A stretch of 64,000 nt of DNA from assembly GCA_036320915.1 (NCBI GenBank), contig JAXBDG010000009.1:1550001-1614000 (forward strand), read 5' to 3'. Shown in pieces: positions 24,735 through 35,770 of this stretch (position 1 is the stretch's first letter; each line of letters opens with the position of its first letter). The translations under genes and the position numbers were made by a program. The stretch is from Linnemannia elongata (taxonomy: Eukaryota > Mortierellomycota > Mortierellomycetes > Mortierellales > Mortierellaceae). The notes under the pieces are model-generated. The model did not search any database and was not told the origin of the DNA. It saw only the letters and a list, made by a program, of their open reading frames with translations.

Positions 24735-25282
24735 GTTATTCGAATGTCCGCATGTCCAATGACGAGAGGAAGAGGAGATAGTAGGTAGACAATGAAGGCA
24801 GTAAAGGAAAGAAACAAAATAGTGCGGGGTGAAGAAGACAGAAGGTGTCGACTACTGTAGTAATAAGCAAAGGTGAACAGCAAAACGCACAACAAACAGG
24901 TGTCGTGTTTTTTGGAGCTTAAGAAATCGGTGGCAACGGTGGGCGAGTTTAGGGTCTACGAAAAGAAGGCGCGCTAGCTTCGTGTGCAGTTATGTGTTAT
25001 TGATAGTAAAATACCGAGATAATTGACCAGGCACATCCGACCCTTTTTCTTGACTGCTATCATCAACAGATCAAAAAAAAACAGGCTCTCTCCTCCCTCG
25101 TAGGTCTGCCGCCCAATTCTTGATTTGATGACCCACCCACAGCGAACGAGGTGAGTCAATGCGGTAGTCAACTCAAATAGCTATTTTTTTTGTTATCTTG
25201 CCTACTTTTTCTTTTTTCTTTTTCCTCCACTTCACCTCCCCTTCCTTCTGTCCCCTCTTCACACACACACACACTTTCCCTC
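24735..25282. other. Divergent intergenic region (HROB / aspartate-semialdehyde dehydrogenase)
   Basis: This is the shared upstream region of two divergent genes. The right end (25190-25282) is C/T-rich and carries a short (CA)n run at about 25260-25275, directly before the dehydrogenase ATG. No other element is recognised. Confidence 0.5.
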
Positions 25283-26484
25283 ATGTCACGCGTATTAAAG
25301 GCTGGAATCCTCGGAGCCACTGGCACCGTCGGTCAACGTTTCATTCTTCTCCTCTCTGAGCACCCTGGTTTCTCGATCCATGCCCTCGGTGCTTCCCCTC
25401 GCTCAGCTGGCAAGACCTACATTAAGGCCACTAAGTGGAAGATGTCCCAGCCCATCCCTGCCGACGTCCGCGAGAAGGTCGTCACCACATGCGAACCTGA
25501 GGGTCTCTTCAAGGAGTGCGATGTCGTCTTTTCTGGACTTGATGCTGATGTTGCCGGAGAGATTGGTAAATTCACACTTCCACATACAAGGAAAAAAAAA
25601 AATGTTACAGGTCCAAGTTGAGTCACACTATAAATCTACAGAAGGTGATCCTAACTAACCTATTTTCTTTGGGGGTAATTGTAGAGATGGCTTTCCTCAA
25701 GGCCGACTTGGCCCTGTTCTCCAACGCCAAGAACTACCGCACGCACGAAGAGGTGCCTTTGATCGTCCCTATGGCCAACCCTTCCCACTTTGACCTCCTC
25801 ACCCACCAACGCTCCCTTCACAACCTCTCCAAGGGATTCCTCGTCACCAACGCCAACTGCTCTACCTCTGGCTTGGTCGTGCCCTTGAAGGCCCTTCAGG
25901 ATGCATTCGGACCCCTGAGCAAGATCATGGTCACCACCATGCAGGCTGTATCTGGTGCTGGATACCCCGGTGTTTCTTCTCTCGACATTATGGACAACGT
26001 CGTCCCATTCATCGGAGGCGAAGAGTCCAAGATGGAGTGGGAGACGCTCAAGATCTTGGGAGGCATGAACCAAGACTTGACTGGATTCGAGCTGTTGAAG
26101 GGCACCAAGGTCTCGGCCACCTGCAACCGTGTCCCCGTCATCGATGGTCACACTGAGTGTGTCTCGATCGAGTTTGAGAGACGCCCTGCCCCCTCTGTCG
26201 AGGAGGTCATCAAGGTCCTTGAGAACTACCGCACCGAGGCTCAGGAGTTGGGCTGCCACTCTGCACCAGAGCAGGCCATCATTGTCAGCAGGGACGAGGA
26301 TCGGCCACAGCCCCGCCTCGACCGTGAGAACGGCCGTGGTTACAGTGTCACTGTCGGCCGTGTCCGCGAGTGCAATGTCTTCGACATCAAGTTGACCCTC
26401 TTGGTCCACAACACCATCTTGGGTGCCGCTGGATCCGGTGTCCTTCTTGCCGAGTTAGCCCAGAAGAAGGGCCTCATTGTTTAA
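25283..26484 (+). CDS. HOM2: Aspartate-semialdehyde dehydrogenase
   Basis: Exons 25283-25565 and 25685-26484 give 360 aa, the usual size for the fungal enzyme. It reduces aspartyl phosphate to aspartate semialdehyde, the branch point to threonine, methionine and isoleucine. The NADP-binding loop is [13 protein letters not shown]. The junction [20 protein letters not shown] reads cleanly across the intron. The active-site cysteine lies in [14 protein letters not shown], and the substrate-binding part includes [11 protein letters not shown] and [12 protein letters not shown]. It diverges from HROB and converges on the second SLC35F-like gene; AATAAA lies at 26518. Confidence 0.95.
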
Positions 26485-26700
26485 ACCTTAGTACATTAAA
26501 TCCCCCATCAGAAAAATAATAAATTATGCATCATGAACATCAACCCGAGCGGGCATATACCGAGCGGCCGATTTCCTCCGCCTTTAGTCATCTCTTGACA
26601 ATGCTGTTGAAGGTTTAATATATGTATACAGAGAGGTGATGTCTATGAATGAAAAGGTATGAATTGAGTGGAGAGGAGGAGGAGAAAGAAAAGGTATAGT

Positions 26701-28349
26701 CTAACGTTTGCGGTTCTCTCGAACAAGAATGGCAAAGCCTGCCAAGATACTCAAACCGCCAACAACGTTACCCCAGCCGATGTTTTCATGGAAGAGTGCC
26801 CAGTCTATTAAGGCCACCAATGGAATTGTCGCCATTACACCCACAGCTGCAAAGACAGGGCTGGTCATTGAGACTACGATCATGAAACATCCATTATAGA
26901 TCAATCCAAGCGTAGCGATCATAAGGATAGAAAGAAACTCTTTCCATGTCGGCAACTCCATGATCTCGTGGCCAATCCAATGGAACAGTGGAATAGGGAC
27001 CCAGAGCATGGTGAGAGTAACGACTCCCATCAATCCAGTCAAGGTGTTGGCAAAGGTGACGGGGGCAACCTTGGCTGAGGCGTATTTCTTGTACACGACC
27101 TATAAAAAAGGACGACATGTTAGCTATTCATTCAACGCTGAACTAATTGACGAACACACACTATAACCATGCACCAAAGGCGATCAAATTACCTCTTCAA
27201 AGCCATAAAGAGCTGCTCCGACAAGAGCAAGGACATCACCCGCCATGGAGAATGACTGCTTGCCAGCGACAGACTTGCCATCGCCACCAGATTCCCTGGT
27301 TGTCAGACTGATCACTGCCACTCCGAGAAGGGACAAGAAGACGGCCACGACCTTGTTCGCCACAATCTTCTCTCGAAGTAAGAGGATCGAGAAGAGGTAG
27401 GCAAAGAAGCAGGCTGTGTTGTAGATGGCGGTTAAGTTGGCCATCGATGTCATGGCAACACAGGCATACCAAAGGTAGGAAGGCACCATGAAGAGGGTAG
27501 TCATACCAAAAGTCAGCCAAAAGAGGTACTTGGAGAGGGCTCTCTTTTCTCTGGAAGTGTAAACAGTTGTTGTTGAGGCGAAGGAGGCTGAGGTGGACGC
27601 CAGGGTGGATGACGAGGTGGACTCTGAAGTATTGACCGCTGTGTAATCAGCCTTGCGGTGCCTGAGATCGCTAGTGGACTGGCGAATGAGCCTAGCAAAG
27701 AAGTCGATTCGGTCCTGGAGTGAAGAGAGGGATGTTGGGGCTGAACGCGAGATATAGGTTGTGTAAACGAACTGGGCAGGGAGAGCAATTGCCCAGAATG
27801 AGTGGGAGATGTAGAGGATGAAGTATGGTTTGTGGTATCCCATGGATGTCTGCACGAACTTTGTCAGTTCCTAGATATGTTCAATGGCATAGAAAGTTAT
27901 ATGTGAGTGCATTACGCTTGAACAAAGTGTTTCTAGGCACTTTGCGCTAAGTTGCCCCTGGATCTGCATTCTTTTGCGCAAAGGGTCATATTAAGAGAAA
28001 TACAATGCATCTACTGACAAAAGGGACATATCAATTGAACTATTGAAACGGATGAGCATCATACCGTCTGCAGGACAAAGGAGAGGATGCAGACAAAGAG
28101 GATGATAGAAGCCAAGCGGAAGCGTTTTGTGTCTGCGAAGTGGCTGTCGTGCGGGCCATCCTCAATGGGTAGTGCCTCCGGATGGCTATTTCGAGTAGTA
28201 CAGGTGGGGTTGAGAGGTGTGGTGTCTCGTTGTTGTTGACTCCTAGCCTGGTTGCTGCAGTTGTTGGTTGTCTGTCCCTGTGTCTGGAAGTGGGTCTGGT
28301 TGGGCGAGGCCGCCGAGTCCTTCGTCTTTCGAGTTCCTGATCTCGACAT
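26701..28349 (-). CDS. SLC35F-like drug-metabolite-transporter superfamily membrane protein (second copy type)
   Basis: Three exons on the minus strand, 28349-28065, 27870-27193 and 27099-26701, all phase 0, give 453 aa. A disordered Thr/Gln-rich N-terminus (about 75 residues) precedes the first helix LASIILFVCILSFVLQT. The junction LQTELTKFVQTSMGYHKPYF across intron 1 is characteristic of a fungal SLC35F-like group. A Ser/Thr-rich cytosolic loop follows helix 2. The EamA-type repeats are MTSMANLTAIYNTACFFAYL and MTSPVFAAVGVMATIPLVAL. It ends in a basic tail (ENRKR). It belongs to the same superfamily as the gene at 17351-19444 but is clearly different in sequence. Substrate unknown. An in-frame ATG at 28385 could extend it by 12 residues. 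Confidence 0.78.
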
Positions 28350-28837
28350 GTGCACTCTGAGTGTGTATAGGTTGATGATGGACAATGTGAAAAAAAGGTG
28401 GAAAAGGGAAAGGAGAAGAGTAGGAACAGAAGGTGGAACCTTTTGTTCCTTGTCTTGTACTCCAGTCTGAAAGCTACGTCACTTTCATGGTGGAGGGAGA
28501 GAGTGAAGACGTGACAAAGACTAAGGGAGAGGGATTCTGGTGGCGTCTGGGCCACTCTCCTCGTCAACCTTGGCGCTCCCTCTTTTTGTCCCTCTCCTTG
28601 AGGTCTGCCTCCACTTTTCTTTTCCTCTTCTTCTGCTTTCTCTTTTTCTTTTTCTTCTTCTTCTTCTTCTTCTTCTTCTTCTTCTTCTTCTTCAATTCAT
28701 CTTTTGAATCCACATCGACATCAACTTCACACCTACACACCAACAGCAAACATCAACCAACCAACTAAGCCATACCAGCAAATCAACCAAGTCAACCAAA
28801 CCAAAAAAAACCCCCAACCGTCAGCAAACCAACCACC
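28350..28837. other. Divergent intergenic region (SLC35F-like / GIGYF) with TTC repeat
   Basis: This is the shared upstream region of divergent genes. The plus strand from about 28555 to 28693 is pyrimidine-rich, then turns C/A-rich up to the ATG at 28838, a typical leader. No gene is seen. Confidence 0.55.
28652..28693. repeat. (TTC)14 trinucleotide microsatellite
   Basis: There are fourteen TTC units on the plus strand, in the probable leader or promoter of the GIGYF/Smy2 gene. The repeat will be length-variable. It lies outside any coding exon I can support. Confidence 0.9.
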
Positions 28838-31800
28838 ATGGCATCCAACACGATGAACTTTGGTCCCGAGTGGTACGCACCATGCAACAGCTACAGTTAC
28901 AACTAAAAGTACAACTGCAACAACAGTACCACTCGCTCTACCCTCTTTGAAAATATCATATTGACACTATCCCCCAATTGTGCATGCGCCTACTAGGATG
29001 AGACGTTTCCCTGCCAGGACCAGCCAGTCTCAACCCGACTTGCTCACCAGAGCGTCTTCGCCTCCTCCTGTCACCCCAACCCACCAGGACTGGGGTCAGC
29101 CCGCGCCCTCCGCATCCCAGGCAGCCTTGCCCGCCTTCAGCTACTCCTCAATCGCCGCTAGTAACGTCCGCTCTCACAACGGAGCTCCTGGCTCGGACAC
29201 CTCAGTCTTGGATACCACCAGCGGTGGCAGCAGCAACGGCAATGCCTCAAGCTTTGCTTCGGATTCGTTGAACCCCTTCAAGTACTCCAAGGAGCTGATG
29301 ATTGCACTCTACAAACCCACAGGTCTCCCCATCGAGTTTGAAAGACATGCTGTCATGACCAGCGAAGACCCTCTCGCTCCCATGTCGACTTTGCCATTCT
29401 CAGAACACGAGATCAAGGTACAACGGAGCGACCTCTTGTTTTGTGGAGCTGCCAATTCGTCCAACAGGATAGCAAGCATTGTGTTGAGACCCCCCCCCAC
29501 TCCTTGCACTGGTCTGGACGTACATCATAACCAACCCCCTTTTTCCTTTCTTGTCTTGCACCTTGTTATAGCTCCTCTCCGGCAACGTGAACAGTGAAGT
29601 GGCGCGCAGGACGGCTCAACCAGGAGACAGCCCCTTGGAGAGGCCACAAGGACAGCGTCGAGAGAGTTTCTCCAATACCGGTGACAACTCGGGGCGATAT
29701 GACCGATCGGAAAAGCCTTCGTCCTACACACGCGGCTATGATTCCAGAGGTCATGCAACTGGAACAAGACCACGAAGTAAGTGCTCCTTGCCGCTGACTT
29801 CTGTACTTTCTCTCTTGGTGTACTTTTGGTGCCAACGCAAGTTTTATTCATGCATGCATATTGATGTCGTGATATGCTTGACGAGCCTCTGACACTTATC
29901 GTGCATTTGCCCAATAGCTTTGAACAGCGAGAATCGTAGTCATTCATTCAGGCGAACAGAACAAGTTATGGTGGAACGCGAGAGTGAGCCAGAAGATGAT
30001 GGGCTTTGGAACTCCCCCGTTGGCAACACAGTGGGCTCCTTTGACGCCAATGGCGTTTTTCGAATTAGCGGAGAAGGCGAGGAACTCCAACCCCTGGCAG
30101 AACTCGAGGAATCCCCAGCCGCACTCTCCAATGATGAGGTAACGGAAACGTCTCCCGTCGAAGAAGACGACGACCTCAGTGGTGTGAAGACGTCTATCCT
30201 CTCTCTTCAGCCACAGGAGCCAACTTACTCAGGCCATGGTTCGGAGAAGCCTGACGCCGTTTCACCAACTCTTTCTCAGCACGCAGCGGAACCGGTAGCT
30301 TCTGTCGAAAACAATCGCATTTCTGTCACCATGCTCACCGGGAAACCTACCGAGGCATTTGCGGCTCGGGATTCAGATGAGTTTACGTCGTTCGGTGGTA
30401 AGCCGCCATTGAGTGCCTCCCATCCTCCTGGCCTGGTTGCTGAGCCTGGATTCAAGTCCTTGCCGGTGGAGATGAGTAAGTGGCTCTATCGGGACCCTAG
30501 TGGCAGCATTCAAGGACCATTCTTGTCGGGTGAGATGCACGAGTGGTACAAGGGGGGCTTCTTCACATCAGACTTGCTTGTGAAGCGCGAGCAGGATTCT
30601 ACGTTCGAGCCTTTGGGGTCTTTGATCAGGAGAGTTGGCTCTGACGACCAACCATTCTTGACTGCGGGAGTAATTCGACCAGAGCCCCCGCAACCGCCTG
30701 TACATCCCAACCGCCCCTCCATTCCCTCGTTGGCGCAGAACAGGCAGCCAGTCCCGCAGCTGCCGCAGTCTCCAGGCTGGATGGGCATGAGCGCTCCTTC
30801 GACTCCGAGCACAGCCAACTTTGGCGCCGACCGATTGATGTTACAGCAGCAGCAAGTCCAGCAGCAGCATTCGTCTGGTGACTTGTTCAGCAGCACCAAC
30901 GGACTCGGTCAACAGCGCTCGGGCTTTGGTGGTGCTCAGGAGCCTGTCGCTTTGTCTGCACTAGAATCGAGATGGAGCTCTGCTCAATTCAGTCGTCCTC
31001 ATATTGCAGAGTCCAATGCTGGTTGGGGAGGTGATACCTTCTCTCGTTCGCCTGTTGCCAGCATGGCTGCAGCCCACACTCCCCTGGGAAGTGCCCACTA
31101 CATGGAACAGCAACAGCGACTTCATAACCAGGAACTGGAGCGCCAACAGTACATGCAGCTCCTTCAGCGCCAGGCCCAGATGCAATCGATTATGCATCAG
31201 CAACAGTTCATGGCTGCCCGTCAGCAATTTGGAACCGATCCTCAGGCTCTTGCCGCCTTGCTCGCTCAACAGCAGGCTCAGCAGCGACAACTTCAGATGC
31301 GATATCAGCAACTTCAGTTCACTGGCTTCCATGCCCAAGGTCCATCAACTCCTGGAGGTACCGCTGTTCCATGGGGAGGAATGGGACAGCCTTCCAGCCC
31401 TTGGACAACGTCGATTATCCCCTCAAGCTCGGACAACTACTTTGACCATAACAAGGGCGAAGGCAGTCAAGCACCCTACTCGATGCGCCAGCAGCCTACA
31501 CCTATGCAGCCACCCCAGCCTCATCAACAGCTGCACCAGCCGTTTCAGCCATTCCAGCAGGAGCACACACAGCTCCATCTTGGGCGTCCCAGTGAGCCTG
31601 TGATGCAGTTTGATCAGGCGCCTCAGCCCTTGGCCCAGGAATCCCAACAGCAACGCCAGCAGCAAGAACTCCACCAGCATCAGTCTCAGACAGCCCAAGA
31701 TCAAACCTTCGACGCCATTACTGGCAAGATGGCCGATCTTCAGGTGCAGGAGGACGTTGGTCATGAGGCTGCGAAGGATGATCTTGAGGGCATGGAGCAG

Positions 31801-33206
31801 ACTTTGCCTGTTGTTGAAGAGGTGACACGCGCAGAGGATGTCAAGGCGAATTTGGAGCACCTTGGGGCGGCGGTTCAGGAACAGGTCCAGGAAGAGGAGA
31901 AATTCGAAGATTGGGAGGAGATTGAAGACCCGGTTAATGAGCTGGCTGCTCAGCACGAACGCAAGCAACAGGACATCAAGGAAGAGTCTGTTCACGATGA
32001 CGAGTCCGTTGGCGAGTCCTTGGTTCACGAGGAGCACGAGCTTGCAGAGACCGTCGAGAATACTGCCTCTGAGACCGCATTAACAACAGCCACTGAAGAC
32101 TTGCCCGCCCCTTCGTCCACCAAGCCCAATCCTGCACCATGGGCCAAGCCAACGAACGTAGATGATGAGGTTGTGGAGAAGGGGCTTTCTCTTCGTGAAA
32201 TTCAAGAGCTGGAGGCCAAGAAGTCTGAGGCGACTAAGGCTGAGAGACAAGCTCAGCTTGCTGCTGCTTCTGCACTGGCGGGAGGCAATGGTGCCTTTGA
32301 TTTCACCAAAGGTATGTCTGGCGCCCCCGCTTGGAGCAGTTCCGCGCCCACAACCCCTAAGAAGAAGACCCTGAAGGAGATTCAGGAAGAGGAAGAGGAG
32401 GCCACCATAAAGAAAAATCGTGCCGCAGCCAAACAGGCTCAGACGGCCGGCCTCACTGCCATCGTCACGTCGAACACCGGATCTGTGGGCAAACGCTATG
32501 CTGACACCATTGGACCCAAGGTAATTTTAGTTGCGCCCATTCGATAAGGTATGACTTTATCCGTCAAGACGCCTGTTCGTTAACTCTTTTTGTCGTATTG
32601 AACAATTAGCCCGTGTCATCCATCGCGTCTTCAGGGCCATGGAATATGTCTCCCGTAACTGCTAGCAGACCCACTTCGGTGACTCGTAGCTCTCTCGTTT
32701 TTGCCGCCAACCCATCTGCCCCATCACCTACTACTCCTCACTCAAGAGGATCCGAGAACAGCTGGATCGAGGTGGGCTCTAAGCGTGATTCGCATCCCAC
32801 ACCAGCCACAGTGACACCTGCCGTCACTCGCAACGCGACCACCCCTGCCCACAAGACTGTTAGTTCGAACGAGCCCCGCCCAGCTTCTGAGGAGTTTTTG
32901 AGATGGTGCCGCCAGGCGTTGAGAGGATTGCAGGGTGTTGTTTTGGAGGACTTTATCCAGATGCTGCTCACGTTCCCCTTGAACCCTGATCCGATGACGG
33001 TTGAGATTATTCAGGACTCGATCTATGCTAATTCGCAGTCACTGAACGGCCGCCAGTTTGCGGAAGAGTTTATTAAGCGTCGCAAGGCGGATGCTTTTCC
33101 CAATGGCGCACCCGCCTCGATAGTGTCCGGACATACCCCTTCCTCTACCCCTGATTCTTCCTTCAAGGTCGTCTCCAAGAAGGGTAAGAAAAAGGGAACT
33201 CTGTAG
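28838..33206 (+). CDS. GIGYF/Smy2-family GYF-domain protein, candidate eIF4E-family-binding translational repressor
   Basis: Exons 28838-28872, 28997-29417, 29572-29776, 29918-32520 and 32610-33206 give 1286 aa. The N-terminus MNFGPEWMRRFP (across intron 1) is the family hallmark. Residues 108-114 (YSKELMI, nt 29283-29303) match the Y-x4-Φ-Φ eIF4E/4EHP-binding motif seen in GIGYF as YGREEML. The GYF domain is at about residues 405-465: WLYRDPSGSIQGPFLSGEM, then WYKGGFFTSDLLVKR, with the GPF-x-W-x-GFF aromatic core that binds proline-rich PPGΦ ligands. Gln-rich coiled-coil stretches (nt 31090-31330, 31640-31720), an acidic region and a Lys/Glu coil follow. A conserved C-terminal helical block begins at FLRWCRQALRGLQGVVLEDF. 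Yeast Smy2/Syh1 and animal GIGYF1/2 act in mRNA repression and ribosome-quality responses. Confidence 0.9.
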
Positions 33207-33316
33207 GAGTAAATTCATTCTCGTCGTTTGTAATAAATATCCATGTGACTGCCACGCCCTTGTCGGAACAAAGCTTCTTTCTTTTTTGTTCTTGCACTTT
33301 ACAATCTCATTCCCCC

Positions 33317-34947
33317 ATGCTCAGCCAAAGTCTGTTCAGGAGATCCCTTTTGTCTCTCACCAAGGTCGCCCATGCTTCCTCAACAGCATTAGTAGCAACA
33401 GCCAGGGCCGTAGCAGTACCACACCTCGTGCGACATGATGCTCTTCGAAAGCAATCAGCCCAGGCACTCCATTCCTCCACCTCACTCTTGCTTCCTCGCA
33501 AACCCAGAAATTCCCATGGCGGAGGAAACCTTCGGAACCACTTTGGAAATTACACCCGTCTTGCACCTACATCCTTAAGACTAGGCGTTATCCCGCCCGA
33601 TGTCCATGGACTAGTCCCGGACCATATTCAAAAACCTGGGTATGCTCTTCGAGGCGAACCGTCCGAGTGGGCGGCAGGAATCCCTATCAATGGACCTGAG
33701 GAGATTGAAAAGAGTCGACGCGCTGGGCAGCTTGCCAAGAGGATCTTGGAGATAGGAGGCACTCTAGCCAAGGTAGTTAGGGATGCTGATGTTTGTACTG
33801 CTCAAGGCATATGTAACTCTTAAGAGTCAATGGTGCTGGTGTACTGATTCAGAACTTCTGCGCTCCGTGACATTGCTTACGCCAATTGTAGCCTGGTGTC
33901 AGCACAAACGAGATCGACAGGATCCTGCACGAAGCTATCATTGCAAGCAATGCCTACCCATCGCCATTGAACTATATGGGTTTCCCAAAGTCTGTATGTA
34001 CCTCAGTCTCCAACGTCATTGCCCATGGTATCCCTGACAAGTAAGTTTAAACGCATGGATTTTTTGAAAGACTAGTTTCTTTTGTGCCAGTTTTTTGACG
34101 TTTGACTGATTAACCTTTTATTCTTTGCGTATAGTCGCTGCCTCGAGGATGGAGATATTATCAACATCGATATTACTGTACGTCGATACATGCGCTTTGC
34201 ACCGTTGAGAAGGTTCTTTCTGAGATGAACAATAGAACTAACTATGCCTTCATCGTAAACGTTAAATGTTCAGGTGTACTTGGATGGATATCACGGAGAC
34301 ACGTCAGCAACATATTTGGTAGGGAATGTAGACAAGCCAGGAAAGGAACTCGTAGAGCGCACAAAAGAAGCCCTAGATGAAGCCATCGCGATCTGTGGGC
34401 CGGGAGTACCTCTGAACCGGATCGGAAAGACTATTCAAGCAATCGCAGATCGACATGGGTACACGATCTCGGAACAGTTTTCGGGACATGGCATTGGCAA
34501 GGAGTTTCACTGCCTTCCTTTGATCTATCACCATGGTAACTTTCTGTGGTGTCTGGGGTATAGCCGTGTCAATGTCTTTTTTGGATAGTGTTCTACAATA
34601 TCGAGTTGCTTGCTGATGCCACATAACCTCATTTTCGCCTTTATTAGACAACGACGAGGAGGGAACAATGGAAAAGGGCATGATATTTACGATTGAGCCA
34701 ATGTTTTGTCAGGGAACTGCTGTTGGCGTTCAGTGGCCCGATAAATGGACAGTGGCGACAGCTGACGGAGGTCGCAGTGCTCAATTTGAACACACGGTAC
34801 GTTTATGAGGCTTTTTGTTTTTGGCAATGTTCTTTTCTTCGTCCTTATATCCAAGTAGGCGGCTAAGCTTAACACTTCTTTTATTGTATGTGCTTCCTCT
34901 GGTAGATTGTAATCACTGACGATGGCGCCGAGCGTTTGACAGGTTAG
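33317..34947 (+). CDS. MAP1D: Methionine aminopeptidase type 1, mitochondrial (MetAP1D)
   Basis: Exons 33317-33772, 33892-34040, 34135-34177, 34274-34535, 34648-34796 and 34906-34947 give 366 aa. It removes initiator methionine in mitochondria. About 75 Ser/Arg/Ala-rich residues precede the catalytic domain and look like a presequence ([20 protein letters not shown]). All five metal ligands can be seen: Asp in VYLDGYHGD, Asp in HGDTSATY, His in [11 protein letters not shown], Glu in IFTIEPMF, and Glu in QFEHTIVIT, the last split by intron 5. The family block [20 protein letters not shown] is in exon 2. There is no zinc-finger linker as in cytosolic Map1. It lies 110 bp after the GIGYF stop codon, in the same direction. 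Confidence 0.93.
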
Positions 34948-35770
34948 GGACAGAAAATAAAACATACAATTGAACAGAGAACGTATATTTACGTCATTGA
35001 TGTGATATTTGGTGTTGCCGAAAATACAGACACCAGGCACCGGAAATAATATCAGTAACTGATCGTATATGTAGATCTGAGACCAGGAAGGTTGATGCTT
35101 CGCCCAAGCTCTCGATGAAGTACAGGCGCCGCTGTGGTCTTTTTTCTACTCAAGGCTCTCATGTCGTGTGTGCCTGTTTTTTTGGAGTCTCTCTCTCTCT
35201 CCAACCAGAGGCAATCGCTGTCTCTGATAATAAAACTGTTCAATGCAGGTTGTAAGGGGAAGGAGAGGAGATAGACCGAAATTTTGTGTTGTAGAAGCAA
35301 GGGACTAAAAAGGTAGTGAATTATGACACCTTGGAGGTTCAGAGAAAAAGGTCATGATGCATGATTCACGAGTTCACACAAGTATATGAACGTGGAAGAG
35401 AGTAAAAGAGAAGAAATCGATATCGTTCTGGAACTCCCCAACATACCGTTTTGTTTGTCTTCTTTAGCTCGTGTGTGTATGTGTTGCACAGGACGGATTG
35501 CCAAACGATAGCGAAGAGAGTACCCAGACAAAGTGAGAAAGAGAGTGATGCAAGTGGATCAAGAATGAGTTCGTTTAGGGACGAGTGGTGACAGGTGTGT
35601 GTAAGAGAGCCAGCGTGGGTTCGAGGGTTGTTGTTGTTGTTGTTGTGTCCTGCAGACTGACCCACAACCAATCTGACCCCTGAAAAAAGAAAAAAAAAAG
35701 TCGAATCACAAGGAGGAGGAGTGGTGAATGTTTTTTTTTTTTTCATTCCCCTCCCCCCTTTTCTCTACTA
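34948..35770. other. Intergenic region upstream of the ankyrin gene
   Basis: No gene is seen. It contains short CT and TTG repeats on the plus strand. The minus-strand open frame at 35366-35746 resembles nothing known and has no plausible splice partner. T-rich and C-rich sequence from 35730 probably belongs to the promoter or leader of the following gene. Confidence 0.5.

Noticed and set aside
25660..26409. 249-aa minus-strand open frame antisense to aspartate-semialdehyde dehydrogenase
   Set aside because: Shadow frame of a well-identified gene; no family resemblance.
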